Below the pieces are notes generated by a model. That model had not been told where the DNA came from, did no database searches, and worked only from the letters and a program-made list of their open reading frames with translations. A DNA stretch of 61,879 bases. It comes from CAZTCJ01 sp964612085. GTDB lineage: Bacteria > Pseudomonadota > Alphaproteobacteria > JAJFIK01. The position numbers and the translations under genes are program-made. The stretch is from positions 1-61,879 of the forward strand of contig CAZTCJ010000013.1 in the NCBI GenBank assembly GCA_964612085.1, read 5' to 3'. Shown here piece after piece: positions 35,504 through 43,683 of this stretch; the stretch's first letter is position 1, and every line of letters begins with the position of its first letter.

Positions 35504-37132
35504 TTACCGGTGGCGCGCCAGGAAAGTGCCCCACGGTCCCAGACGGACTGTGCCGTCCCGGTAAGACGCAGACTGACAAAAGGCATCCACGGGCGCCCAG
35601 TCGCCGGGCGGCATCGGCCAAGCGGTTTCAGACGGGTCCGGATGAAAGACGGCGGCCAGCCGCTCGCCCGCCGCCACCCGTTCGAAGGCCACGAGGAGCC
35701 CTGGCGCATCCAGAAGACGCAATGTCCCATGGCGCAAGGCGGCGCTGTCCTTGCGCGCGGCGATCATGGCTTTGGCGGCGGCCCGGATCGAGCCCGGATC
35801 GCCGGTCTGCGCATGGGCGGCCTTGCGCTTATGGGCTGGCGCCACGGGCAGCCAGGGTTCTCCTTCAGAGAAGCCCAGATGGGTTCCATCCGGCTCCCAG
35901 GGCATGGGCGTGCGGCAGCCGTCCCGCCCCTTGAAATAGGGATAATAAAGATCGCCGATGGGATCGCGGATCTGCTCCCGGTGCGGAATATCGCCTTCCT
36001 CCAGACCCAGTTCCTCGCCCTGATACAAGAGCACGGTGCCGCGCAAGGCCAGAAGCAGCGCCAGCCCGTACCGCGCGATGCGGTCATCGACGCTCTCGCC
36101 CGCTGATGCGCCGCTCAGCCGTGTGGCGACGCGGGGCACGTCGTGATTGGAAAAGGTCACGCAAGGCCAGACCCGGTCGCCGCCGTGACGGCCGTAGAAT
36201 TCGGTCATCAGGGCCGCGTCGAACCGGTTCGATTCCAGAAAATCGAAGGTATAGCCCGAATGCAGCCCCCTCTCCGGATCGGCGAAAAGCGGCAGCAGGC
36301 CCGGCTCCTCGGAAAACTCGCCGAACACCCAGCGGTCTTGGTAGCCATCCGTCAGCTCACGGATCTCGGTCAACACCTCGATATTGCGCTCCAGATTGGC
36401 GTCGCGGGTGTGGCGCTGGAGGCGCGGCGCGTGGCCCCAGTGAAAATCGCTGCGCTCGTCCATGGGGACCGCCGGGTTATCCCGCAGCTCCGCGTCGTGC
36501 AGGAAGGAGTTGGCCACGTCGAGCCGGTAGCCGTCGACGCCCCGGTCGAACCAGAAGCGCAGCACGTCGAGCACGGCCCGGCGGCAGGCGGGCTCATAAA
36601 GATTGAGCTTGGGCTGCTGGCGGTAGAATTTGTGGAAGTAGTATTGCCGGCGCGCCGGGTGATAGGACCAGGCCGGTCCTCCGAACACGGAAAGCCAGTT
36701 ATTGGGCACGGTACCGTCGAGCCGGGGCTCGGCCCAGACATACCAGTCGCGCTTGTCGCCTGAGGCAACGCTGTCGGCGAACCAGGCATGCTCGTCGGAG
36801 GTATGGCTCAATACGTGGTCGAGAATAAGCCTCAGGCCCCGGTCATGGGTCTCGCGCAGCAGAAGGTCGAAATCGGCCATGGTGCCGAAATCGGGATGAA
36901 TCCCCGTATAGTCCGACACGTCATAGCCCCAGTCCCGATTGGGCGAAGGATAGATGGGCGAGAGCCAGACCGCATCGACGCCCAGCTCGGCCACATAGTC
37001 GAGCCGGTTCAAAATGCCCTTGAGGTCGCCATGGCCGTCGCCATTGCCGTCGGCGAAGCTGCGCGGATAGATCTGATAGACGGTGGCGCCGCGCCACCAG
37101 GGCGCTTGGATCGAGGGGTCGGGCTGAGTCAT
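35504..37132 (-). CDS. Alpha-glucosidase, glycoside hydrolase family 13
   Basis: This 542-residue protein is a cytoplasmic GH13 enzyme of the oligo-1,6-glucosidase/alpha-glucosidase type. It opens WWRGATVYQIYPRSFADGNGDG. The conserved regions follow: LILDHVLSHTSD, the nucleophile Asp in GYRLDVANSF, the acid/base Glu in VFGEFSEEP, and the transition-state Asp in FSNHDVPR. QRDT/QGEELGLEEGDIP is region V-like. It cleaves terminal alpha-1,4 or alpha-1,6 glucose from oligosaccharides and may also accept trehalose or sucrose. It stands alone, divergent from the glutathione peroxidase gene. Confidence 0.93.
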   Translation of the reverse strand: MTQPDPSIQAPWWRGATVYQIYPRSFADGNGDGHGDLKGILNRLDYVAELGVDAVWLSPIYPSPNRDWGYDVSDYTGIHPDFGTMADFDLLLRETHDRGLRLILDHVLSHTSDEHAWFADSVASGDKRDWYVWAEPRLDGTVPNNWLSVFGGPAWSYHPARRQYYFHKFYRQQPKLNLYEPACRRAVLDVLRFWFDRGVDGYRLDVANSFLHDAELRDNPAVPMDERSDFHWGHAPRLQRHTRDANLERNIEVLTEIRELTDGYQDRWVFGEFSEEPGLLPLFADPERGLHSGYTFDFLESNRFDAALMTEFYGRHGGDRVWPCVTFSNHDVPRVATRLSGASAGESVDDRIARYGLALLLALRGTVLLYQGEELGLEEGDIPHREQIRDPIGDLYYPYFKGRDGCRTPMPWEPDGTHLGFSEGEPWLPVAPAHKRKAAHAQTGDPGSIRAAAKAMIAARKDSAALRHGTLRLLDAPGLLVAFERVAAGERLAAVFHPDPSETAWPMPPGDWAPVDAFCQSASYRDGTVRLGPWGTFLARHR

Positions 37133-37275
37133 GGGTTTCGTCTGGGCCTGAGAGATGGAAAAAGAGGCTGAAAAGCGGATCGGGAGTGAACCATGCCATA
37201 GGCCCGGCCCGTATGCAGTACGGCTTCTCGTGAACCTGTCCCTTTCGTGACCCTGTCCCTATCAAGGAGTTTGTT

Positions 37276-37836
37276 ATGCTGACAGTCCTGCGACTGACGA
37301 TTCTGGCCTTCGGCCTCGCCGCCCTGCTCGGCGCCCCCGCCCGGGCGGCGGACCAGAGCGCCCACGCCTTCGACTTCACCTCGATCGACAGCAAGCCGAT
37401 GCCGTTCGCCCAGTTCAAGGGCAAGGCCGTGCTGGTGGTCAACACCGCATCCCAATGCGGCTACACCCCCCAGTATAAAGGCCTGCAGGCCCTGTGGGAT
37501 CAGTATCGCGATAAGGACGCCGTGGTGCTGGGCGTGCCGTCCAACGATTTCGGCGGCCAGGAACCGGGCAGCGAAGGGGAGATCAAGGAATTCTGCGAGA
37601 CCGTGTTCGGCGTCAATTTTCCCATGACCGCGAAATATCAGGTGATCGGCGGGGACGCCCATCCCTTCTACCAATGGGCCCGGCAGGCGCTCGGCGACAA
37701 GGCGGTGCCCAAATGGAACTTCCACAAGATCCTGATCGGCCCTGACGGCACGGCCGTGGACGCCTTCCCGTCCAATGTGGAGCCCCAAAGCCCTGTCATT
37801 ACCTCCCGCATCGATGCTTTGATAAGCTCCAACTGA
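37276..37836 (+). CDS. Glutathione-peroxidase-like thiol peroxidase, exported
   Basis: This 186-residue protein has a signal peptide ending at ARA (residue ~24). The GPx fold has peroxidatic Cys61 in NTASQCGYTPQY, in place of selenocysteine, and the resolving Cys is in EFCETVFGVNFPM. The Trp/Asn motif is in KWNFHKILI. It reduces hydroperoxides, probably with thioredoxin or glutathione, in the periplasm. It starts after an AAGGAG site. The halohydrin dehalogenase gene begins 24 bp after its stop, so the two are probably co-transcribed. Confidence 0.92.
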   Translation: MLTVLRLTILAFGLAALLGAPARAADQSAHAFDFTSIDSKPMPFAQFKGKAVLVVNTASQCGYTPQYKGLQALWDQYRDKDAVVLGVPSNDFGGQEPGSEGEIKEFCETVFGVNFPMTAKYQVIGGDAHPFYQWARQALGDKAVPKWNFHKILIGPDGTAVDAFPSNVEPQSPVITSRIDALISSN

Positions 37837-37860
37837 AGCCAGAAGCGGCAGGAGGATCAG

Positions 37861-38604
37861 ATGGCGGAGAGCCCGACCGGTCAGCGCACGGCGCTGGTGA
37901 CGGATGTCATGCACTTTATCGGGCTCTCCAGCGCCCGCGCGCTTCAGGCCGATGGCCTGCGCGTGCTCTGCCAGGATGCGTCGTTCACCGACGCCTCCGT
38001 CCGCGCCTCTTTCGATGCGGACAATCCGGGCCTCGAGGCACTTTCCGGGCAAAGCGGTGCCGAGCTCAAGGCCGAATGCGGCCGCCATGGGCTCACCCTT
38101 GACGTGCTCGTCAACAACGACGCCTTCCCGGCGGAACGGGCCCCGATCGACGAAGCAGACCCGAACCGGCTGCGCCAGACCCTCGACGCCCTGGTGGTGA
38201 CGGCCTTCGACCGCACGGCGGCGTTCGTGCCGGACATGAAGACCCAAGGCCACGGCAAGATCATCTTCGTGACCTCCGCCGCACCCCTCAGAGGCCTGCC
38301 GAACTATTCCATGTACGCGACGGCGCGCGGCGCCACCAACGCCCTGGCGCTCTCGCTCGCCATGGAACTCGCCAGGCACAACATCCAGGTCAATGCGGTC
38401 GCGCCCAATTTCATCAAGAGCCCGACCTATTTTCCGGATGCGCTGATGGCGAACCCGGACACGGCCGCCAAGATCCTCAAAAACGTCCCTCTCGGACGGC
38501 TGGGCACCCAGGAAGAGGCGGCTTCCGTCGTCGCTTATCTGGCCAGACCGGACGCCAGTTTCATAACGGGACAGGTTCTGGCCCTGGCCGGCGGCTGGGC
38601 CTAA
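37861..38604 (+). CDS. Halohydrin dehalogenase (haloalcohol dehalogenase), SDR-fold
   Basis: This 247-residue protein looks like a short-chain dehydrogenase but lacks the NAD(P)-binding glycine motif. In its place is T14-x4-F19-x-G21 (TDVMHFIG). The catalytic lysine is replaced by arginine: S139-x12-Y152-x3-R156 (SAAPLRG...YATAR). These two patterns are the published signature of halohydrin dehalogenases, which use a Ser-Tyr-Arg triad to turn vicinal halohydrins into epoxides plus halide. APNFIKSPTYFP and LGRLGTQEE also match the halide-site loop and C-terminal region of HheA/HheC-type enzymes. AGGAGG precedes the ATG by five bases. Family assignment is strong, substrate unknown. Confidence 0.9.
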   Translation: MAESPTGQRTALVTDVMHFIGLSSARALQADGLRVLCQDASFTDASVRASFDADNPGLEALSGQSGAELKAECGRHGLTLDVLVNNDAFPAERAPIDEADPNRLRQTLDALVVTAFDRTAAFVPDMKTQGHGKIIFVTSAAPLRGLPNYSMYATARGATNALALSLAMELARHNIQVNAVAPNFIKSPTYFPDALMANPDTAAKILKNVPLGRLGTQEEAASVVAYLARPDASFITGQVLALAGGWA

Positions 38605-38975
38605 CCACCCCAGTACCCCATCAGAATAAGCCATTCGTCCGTCGGTGGTAAAATCCAGGGTCTTCGGAGGTCGCTCTCTTGGCTTGAGTGGTGCATTTCG
38701 GCACCAAACCGCCAAAAAACGTCTCTTTAAGGGAAGATAGCCGTCCCGGTTTGAGACAGGGGGTATACCGCTCCTATTGTTTTTCGAGTAGCGTTTTTAT
38801 AAGTGGCTGAATCGGTCACTGGGAGTCTGTCTGGCGCCAGGCCGTTTGGCGCCAGCGCTGGTGTCGGCACGGCGGCCTCTTTAATTACGTACCGGACAGT
38901 TTGCGTATCGGGACAGTTCGGGTATCGGGGCCAAAGGAAAGACGGTGCAGCGCAGTGTCAGGAGGGGATAACAAT
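38605..38975. other. Intergenic region with likely promoter, 371 bp
   Basis: No gene is supported. The region holds the motif listed at 38754-38769, an AT-rich segment (38775-38810), and the inverted repeat TGGCGCCAGGCCGTTTGGCGCCA at about 38832-38854. These are candidate control elements for the downstream Sel1-repeat gene. Confidence 0.45.
38754..38769 (+). promoter_or_regulatory. Motif AGACAGGGGGTATACC (copy 1)
   Basis: AGACAGGGGGTATACC lies 207 bp upstream of the Sel1-repeat gene start. A copy with one extra T (AGACAGGGGGTTATACC) lies at 42471-42487, upstream of another envelope gene. No known consensus is matched. Confidence 0.45.
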
Positions 38976-40871
38976 ATGCCTCAGGCGGCCCTGAAAAGAG
39001 TGGAGCCCCACAAGGTCATGGACCGCCGTCCCCGTGTTCTGACGGGTGTTGGCGCCTGCCTGCTCGCGGCCGCTCTGACCACACTCCCCCTCACTGCCCA
39101 GGCCGAGACCCGCGCGACTGAGATGGACCGGGAAACCCAGGAACCGGTCGATCCCACTTTCGCGGGTCCGACCCTGCCTTACGCGCCTTATGTGGATGTT
39201 GATCCCAGCGCCGAGTTTCTCGACGCCCAGGGCGAGCCCCGGCAGAACTTCGTTCAAGGCATGGTCTCCTGGGCCATGGCCCTGGTCAGCCCGACCCAGC
39301 GCAATCGCGGCCGGCGCACCGCGCTCGACGGCAGCTTCCACGATCTGCAAGAATATCAGGACATCTACCTCCTGGCTGCGGGCTGGAACGGCGACCGTTT
39401 CTTCCAGTACCGCCTGGGCCTGATGTTCGAGGACGGCACCGGCGCCCTGCGTACCAACAAGGTCGCGGCCTATTACTGGTATTCCCTGGCCGCCGCCCAG
39501 GGCCTAGAGATCGCCAAGCGCCAGCGCCTGCAACTTCTGGCGGCGGACCGGGTCGGCGATATCACGGACCGTCAGCTCAATGACGTTTATCTGAAATTCA
39601 TCGAGGTCTACATCTTCGGCGGACCCGAGGCCCAGTTCCGGCTGGGCGAGATCCTGGAAAGCGACTTCTTCGACAACGAAGAACACGACCAGGATGTCAT
39701 CAATGTGCCCGGCAACTATCCGAGCCTGCGCCTGATCCAGGCCTTCGCGGCCTACAAGCTGGCGAAGGACGGCGGCTACAACGAAGCCGACCGGGCCATG
39801 ACGCGCCTGTCCAACAGCGGTCAGTTGACGGACATTCACATCCAGACCGCTCTTGATATCGCCAGGGAATGGTCGAAGCTCGTCGGCACGTCGCCGAACC
39901 AGGGCAACCCGTTCTCCTTCACTGGCACGCGCGCCACCGAAGCGCTGGCCCGGGGCAACGAATTCCAGGACCGCCGCAACGATCCGCTGAGCGACGCGGA
40001 TGAAGCCCGCTCCTGGCTCCGCGAGGCCCAGGCCCATATGGCGCGCGGCGACATCAAGAAATCCAAGATCGCCCTGGAGACCGCCATCCGGCTCGCGCCC
40101 AACAGCCGCGCGGCCCTGGAAGCCCAGCAGTCGCTGCAGTCCTTGACCACGACCTGCTCCGCCGCGCCGCCCGATCTGCGGCCCAGCGAATATCGCGGGC
40201 CCGCCCATCCGCTCGACCGGGTGCGGGAAATCCGCATCTCGACCCAGCAGGAAGCCTTGTCGGCGCTCGGCCATTATGATGGCCGGATCGATGGCCGGCC
40301 CGGACCGCGCACCCGTTCGGCGGTGCGCCGCTTCCTGACCGCCCTGAACGTGGATGTGAAGGACTTCCTGAACGCCCACCAGGTGGTGGAACTGATCTGT
40401 AAGGCCGCCCAGCTCCGGGGCCATGCGCCGTCGCAAAATGTGCTGGGTTTCATGTATGCCAACGGCATCGGTGTGGTACAGGACGAGGATCTGGCCCATC
40501 ACTGGTTCAGCGAGGCCGCCCAGCAGGCGGAACCGAGCGCGGTCTACAATGTGGGCATCATGTACGCCACCGAGCGGGGCCTGCCCCGGAACATGGTCGG
40601 CCATCCCCAGAACTGCATGATCGCCTACAGCTATCTGCGGGAGGCGCAGGGCCTCAGGCATCCGCTGGCCACCAAGGCCTTGCGCGAGCTGTCCGGCATG
40701 AAGGCCTGCAAGGGCCAGAAGATCGATGCCGGCTACCGCGCGCAGCGGCCCGTGGAGCCTGACTACAGCGAGGAAGACCGGTATTACAGGGATGAAGACT
40801 ACGGGGAAGACCGGTATTACCGCGACGAACGCGACTATGACGAGGCAAGGGGCCGCTGGCGCAGAAGCTGA
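38976..40871 (+). CDS. Exported Sel1-repeat protein with peptidoglycan-binding domain
   Basis: This 631-residue protein has a signal sequence in MDRRPRVLTGVGACLLAAAL ending near AQA. Sel1-like helical repeats lie at about 140-300 (RFFQYRLGLMFEDGTG..., PEAQFRLGEILES). A TPR-like helical pair lies near 360-400. A PG_binding_1 domain spans roughly 425-475 (QEALSALGHYDGRIDGRPGPRTRSAVRRFL). More Sel1 repeats follow at about 485-565. The tail is charged and Tyr/Arg/Asp-rich with a 33-nt DNA repeat. AGGAGG lies ten bases before the ATG at 38976. It is a likely periplasmic scaffold that binds the wall. Confidence 0.85.
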   Translation: MPQAALKRVEPHKVMDRRPRVLTGVGACLLAAALTTLPLTAQAETRATEMDRETQEPVDPTFAGPTLPYAPYVDVDPSAEFLDAQGEPRQNFVQGMVSWAMALVSPTQRNRGRRTALDGSFHDLQEYQDIYLLAAGWNGDRFFQYRLGLMFEDGTGALRTNKVAAYYWYSLAAAQGLEIAKRQRLQLLAADRVGDITDRQLNDVYLKFIEVYIFGGPEAQFRLGEILESDFFDNEEHDQDVINVPGNYPSLRLIQAFAAYKLAKDGGYNEADRAMTRLSNSGQLTDIHIQTALDIAREWSKLVGTSPNQGNPFSFTGTRATEALARGNEFQDRRNDPLSDADEARSWLREAQAHMARGDIKKSKIALETAIRLAPNSRAALEAQQSLQSLTTTCSAAPPDLRPSEYRGPAHPLDRVREIRISTQQEALSALGHYDGRIDGRPGPRTRSAVRRFLTALNVDVKDFLNAHQVVELICKAAQLRGHAPSQNVLGFMYANGIGVVQDEDLAHHWFSEAAQQAEPSAVYNVGIMYATERGLPRNMVGHPQNCMIAYSYLREAQGLRHPLATKALRELSGMKACKGQKIDAGYRAQRPVEPDYSEEDRYYRDEDYGEDRYYRDERDYDEARGRWRRS

Positions 40872-41009
40872 CGCAGGGCCTGCGGTGACGGAGCGTCGAA
40901 GGCGCCGTCGCCTGGAGACCGGACGGGACTTTAAAGGATCGGGGCGCGTCGATCTTCCGATGCACAGGATGCGGACGGTCCAGCCGGCAGAGAAACCGGG
41001 AAGAGCGAT

Positions 41010-42365
41010 ATGGTGAAGGTGCGGCAAAAGATCTTGAGCTTCACGATGACGGCGGGCCTGACCCTCGCCGCCATTGGCGTGGCCGCGCACGGGTCTTTTG
41101 CCAGGGCCGATACGCCGCCGCTGTCGGTCTGGACGCCGAAACAGACCTACCCGCGCGAAACGCCCTATACGGGCCGCCCGTCCAGCAACAAGGACAAGCA
41201 TGGCTGCGAAAAGAAAGCCATGCGCCGCCCTTACGCCAGCACCATTGTCGACCGGCAAATGGCGCCGAACCGGCGCGGCGTGTTCGCCAGCATCGAACAG
41301 GCGATCCGCCATACCCAGCCCGGCGGCACCGTGCTCATCATGCCGGACACCTATCAGGAAACCCTGGAAATCGAGTGCGGCGTCAATCTGATCGGCGCCA
41401 TCCGCCGGGGCGAACGGGACCGGGCGGTGGTGATCTCGCCGCAGCCGGGGCGCCTGTGCATGACCATCGATGCCAAGAAAACCAGGAAATACGACGATCT
41501 GGTGCAGATTCGCGGCATCCGTTTCGAGACCAACCGGGGCGGTCAGAACCCGCCTTGCATCTTCCATGAGCGCGGCCGCCTGCGGGTCGAGGATTCCGAT
41601 TTCATCCGTCTGCCGAGGGACCGGAATTCCGGCGAACCCAAACAGGGCTATGCCCTTTATCTCCAGGGCGAAGAAGCGGAACTCGATTCCAGCCGGATCG
41701 TGAACCACGCCTACGGGGTCTATGTGGCGCCGTCCACCAGCTTCACCAGCGCGGAGCGGCGCTACAAGATCTTCAACAGCTTCGTCTTCGAGAATGCCTG
41801 GGGCATCTATGCGGACGGCGAAAACGCCAATGTCGTCCTGGAAAACAACACGGTGTTCGCCAATCAGCAGGCCGGACTTTACGCCGCCAAGGGCGTGGTC
41901 GAGGGCCGCTCCAACCGTTTCAACTACAATGTCATGGACGGCGTGGTGATCATCGGACCACGCGCCGTGCGCATGTCGGGCTGGGATCCCTTCTCGGGCA
42001 ATTCCATGATCGGTAATGGCCGCTATGGCATCTATATGCCGTTCTCCACCCGGGTCGTGCTGGCCGAAAGCACCATCCAGTGCAACGGCGAAGGCGGCAT
42101 CGGACCGGAAAAGATCGAAGAGCTGTTCAAGGACAACAACACGATCCTGGAAAATCCGCGCGAGGATTACGACTGGTTCGACCGGCGCATCCGGGGCAAG
42201 TCGTCGGTTTGTCCGGATCCGGAATTCGCCGAGACCGTGCCCCATTTCGGCGATGTGGAAGACGGCCGGCCCTTCATCAGCGACACGCCGCCGGACGTGG
42301 TCGACCGGTGGGAAGACGCCGATTATCCCGAGCCCCTGTTCGACGACGATTTCGAGCCCCGCTGA
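41010..42365 (+). CDS. Exported right-handed beta-helix (pectin-lyase-like) protein
   Basis: This 451-residue protein has a signal peptide ending near ARA (residue ~33). From residue ~95 it reads as a parallel beta-helix: ASIEQAIRHTQPGGTVLIMPDTYQETLEI opens a DUF1565/pectin-lyase-like coil. Successive strand-turn units follow, with N-rich turns (ENAWGIYADGENANVVLENNTVFANQQAGLYAAKG). No lyase catalytic residues are recognised, so it may be structural or sugar-binding. It starts 138 bp after the Sel1-repeat gene on the same strand. Confidence 0.82.
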   Translation: MVKVRQKILSFTMTAGLTLAAIGVAAHGSFARADTPPLSVWTPKQTYPRETPYTGRPSSNKDKHGCEKKAMRRPYASTIVDRQMAPNRRGVFASIEQAIRHTQPGGTVLIMPDTYQETLEIECGVNLIGAIRRGERDRAVVISPQPGRLCMTIDAKKTRKYDDLVQIRGIRFETNRGGQNPPCIFHERGRLRVEDSDFIRLPRDRNSGEPKQGYALYLQGEEAELDSSRIVNHAYGVYVAPSTSFTSAERRYKIFNSFVFENAWGIYADGENANVVLENNTVFANQQAGLYAAKGVVEGRSNRFNYNVMDGVVIIGPRAVRMSGWDPFSGNSMIGNGRYGIYMPFSTRVVLAESTIQCNGEGGIGPEKIEELFKDNNTILENPREDYDWFDRRIRGKSSVCPDPEFAETVPHFGDVEDGRPFISDTPPDVVDRWEDADYPEPLFDDDFEPR

Positions 42366-42470
42366 GGCGGCCCGAGCCCCCCAAACCGCCATCCCCCGCT
42401 CCCGCTGCAAGCGGCGGTTGCTCACTCTCATAAAGTGACGACCAACACGTTTTTGGTTTTTGTCGAGCCA

Positions 42471-42487
42471 AGACAGGGGGTTATACC
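42471..42487 (+). promoter_or_regulatory. Motif AGACAGGGGGTTATACC (copy 2)
   Basis: AGACAGGGGGTTATACC lies 104 bp upstream of the GTG start at 42591. It repeats the motif at 38754-38769 with one inserted T. Both sit in intergenic DNA upstream of envelope-type genes on the same strand, so a shared control site is plausible. Confidence 0.45.
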
Positions 42488-42590
42488 CTTTTGCGCTCCC
42501 CGGCACCCGCATGGCATGATAAATTTTGCGATTAGGCGGCTGCCGCGTGTAGTGGGATTGACCGGCGCCGTTTGAGGGGGGAGGCGTACG

Positions 42591-43364
42591 GTGAGCAAGA
42601 ACGCCATCGATGACACCGGATTTTCCGGCCCGGCCGCGTCCAAACCGGGCGCAGGCGACCCGGCTCCGGACCGGCCTGAGCCGGATGCACCGGAAAACCC
42701 GCCTGCACAAAACCCGTCCGCGCAGGCTGAAGACGGCGGGCCCAAAGCCGACCGGAAAGACCGGTTCGACTTTCAGGGCCCTGAAGCCGGCAAGACCGGC
42801 CCCGCCAAGCCGGAAACCGGCAAGGTGGCGTCCCTGGCCAGACGCGGCATCAAAGCCTGGACCCCTGTGCGCACTCACAAACCATCGGACAAGACCACCG
42901 TCAGCGATGAGGGCGACGTCATAGAGATCGGCCGGGACCGGCCGAAACCGGCGGCTATGGAGTCCATTCAGACCGATGTGACGGTCTATGTGCCGCAATA
43001 TTTCGCGGTGGATGCCCGTCCCGCCCAAATGCCCGCGCCCGAGACCGAACCGGAGATCATTGCCGAGCCCGCGCAGCCCCCGGTCCCGAGCCCCCTGCCC
43101 TTTCCCGTCCGCTGGTTTCTCGGGCTTTTGCGCTTCTTCAATCTTCTGGAGCCGGAACGCGCCGTCCTGTCCATTTCCAAGATCTGGATGTGGGGCGCCA
43201 TGACGCTGTTCGGCTATGTCATGCTGTTCCAGACGGACAATGCGGTTGCCGTTCTGGGCGCGATCGCGGGCCTGCTGAGCGCCCTGTCGAACTACACCTG
43301 GCGGCGCTACATGCAATGGAAAGCCGCATCGCTGCCTTTCCAGGCCGATCCGTCCAACGGATAG
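42591..43364 (+). CDS. Hypothetical protein, disordered N-terminus and two C-terminal membrane helices
   Basis: This 257-residue protein has a long Pro/Lys/Asp-rich disordered N-terminus (about residues 1-165). Two closely spaced membrane helices follow at roughly 200-220 and 222-240, with a basic C-terminus (NYTWRRYMQWKA). No domain is recognised. GTG is the start: GGGGGGAGG lies six bases upstream. It precedes hpnN by 319 bp on the same strand. The disordered part may bridge cytoplasmic partners to the membrane. Confidence 0.8.
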   Translation: MSKNAIDDTGFSGPAASKPGAGDPAPDRPEPDAPENPPAQNPSAQAEDGGPKADRKDRFDFQGPEAGKTGPAKPETGKVASLARRGIKAWTPVRTHKPSDKTTVSDEGDVIEIGRDRPKPAAMESIQTDVTVYVPQYFAVDARPAQMPAPETEPEIIAEPAQPPVPSPLPFPVRWFLGLLRFFNLLEPERAVLSISKIWMWGAMTLFGYVMLFQTDNAVAVLGAIAGLLSALSNYTWRRYMQWKAASLPFQADPSNG

Positions 43365-43683
43365 CGAACCGCTCTTGCGTATTTGAGTGCAGGAGCGGTA
43401 TCCAGGCCACATCTCACCCCTTACACTGATTGGCAGGGAAGCAAGCGGTTCAGGCGCTTCCCGGGGAGAGGGACCGCGCTGCATCATTACGGAGGCAAGC
43501 GGGGAGCGGAGGGCATGGAAAGACCTTGCAGCGCCGTGAAATCTGGCCACTCTACCGCCACTGAGTCTGTTATGCGCCACGGGCGTTTGAGGACGGCGCC
43601 GGGATGCGGCGGCGGCGTCCCGCGAGCACGGACCGGACCGCGCGGGAAACCGGCGGGCCGGGGGATGAACGAGTGAAGGTCGA
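43365..43683. other. Intergenic region before hpnN, 319 bp
   Basis: No gene is supported. A hairpin lies at 43368-43399: ACCGCTC and TGC pair with GCA and GAGCGGT around a 10-nt loop. It starts just after the upstream stop and may end transcription, though there is no T tract. The rest is GC-rich with no clear motif. Confidence 0.45.

Noticed and set aside
37861..38604. Annotation as an ordinary SDR oxidoreductase
   Set aside because: The cofactor glycine motif is missing and the catalytic Lys is Arg, so NAD(P)-dependent chemistry is unlikely.
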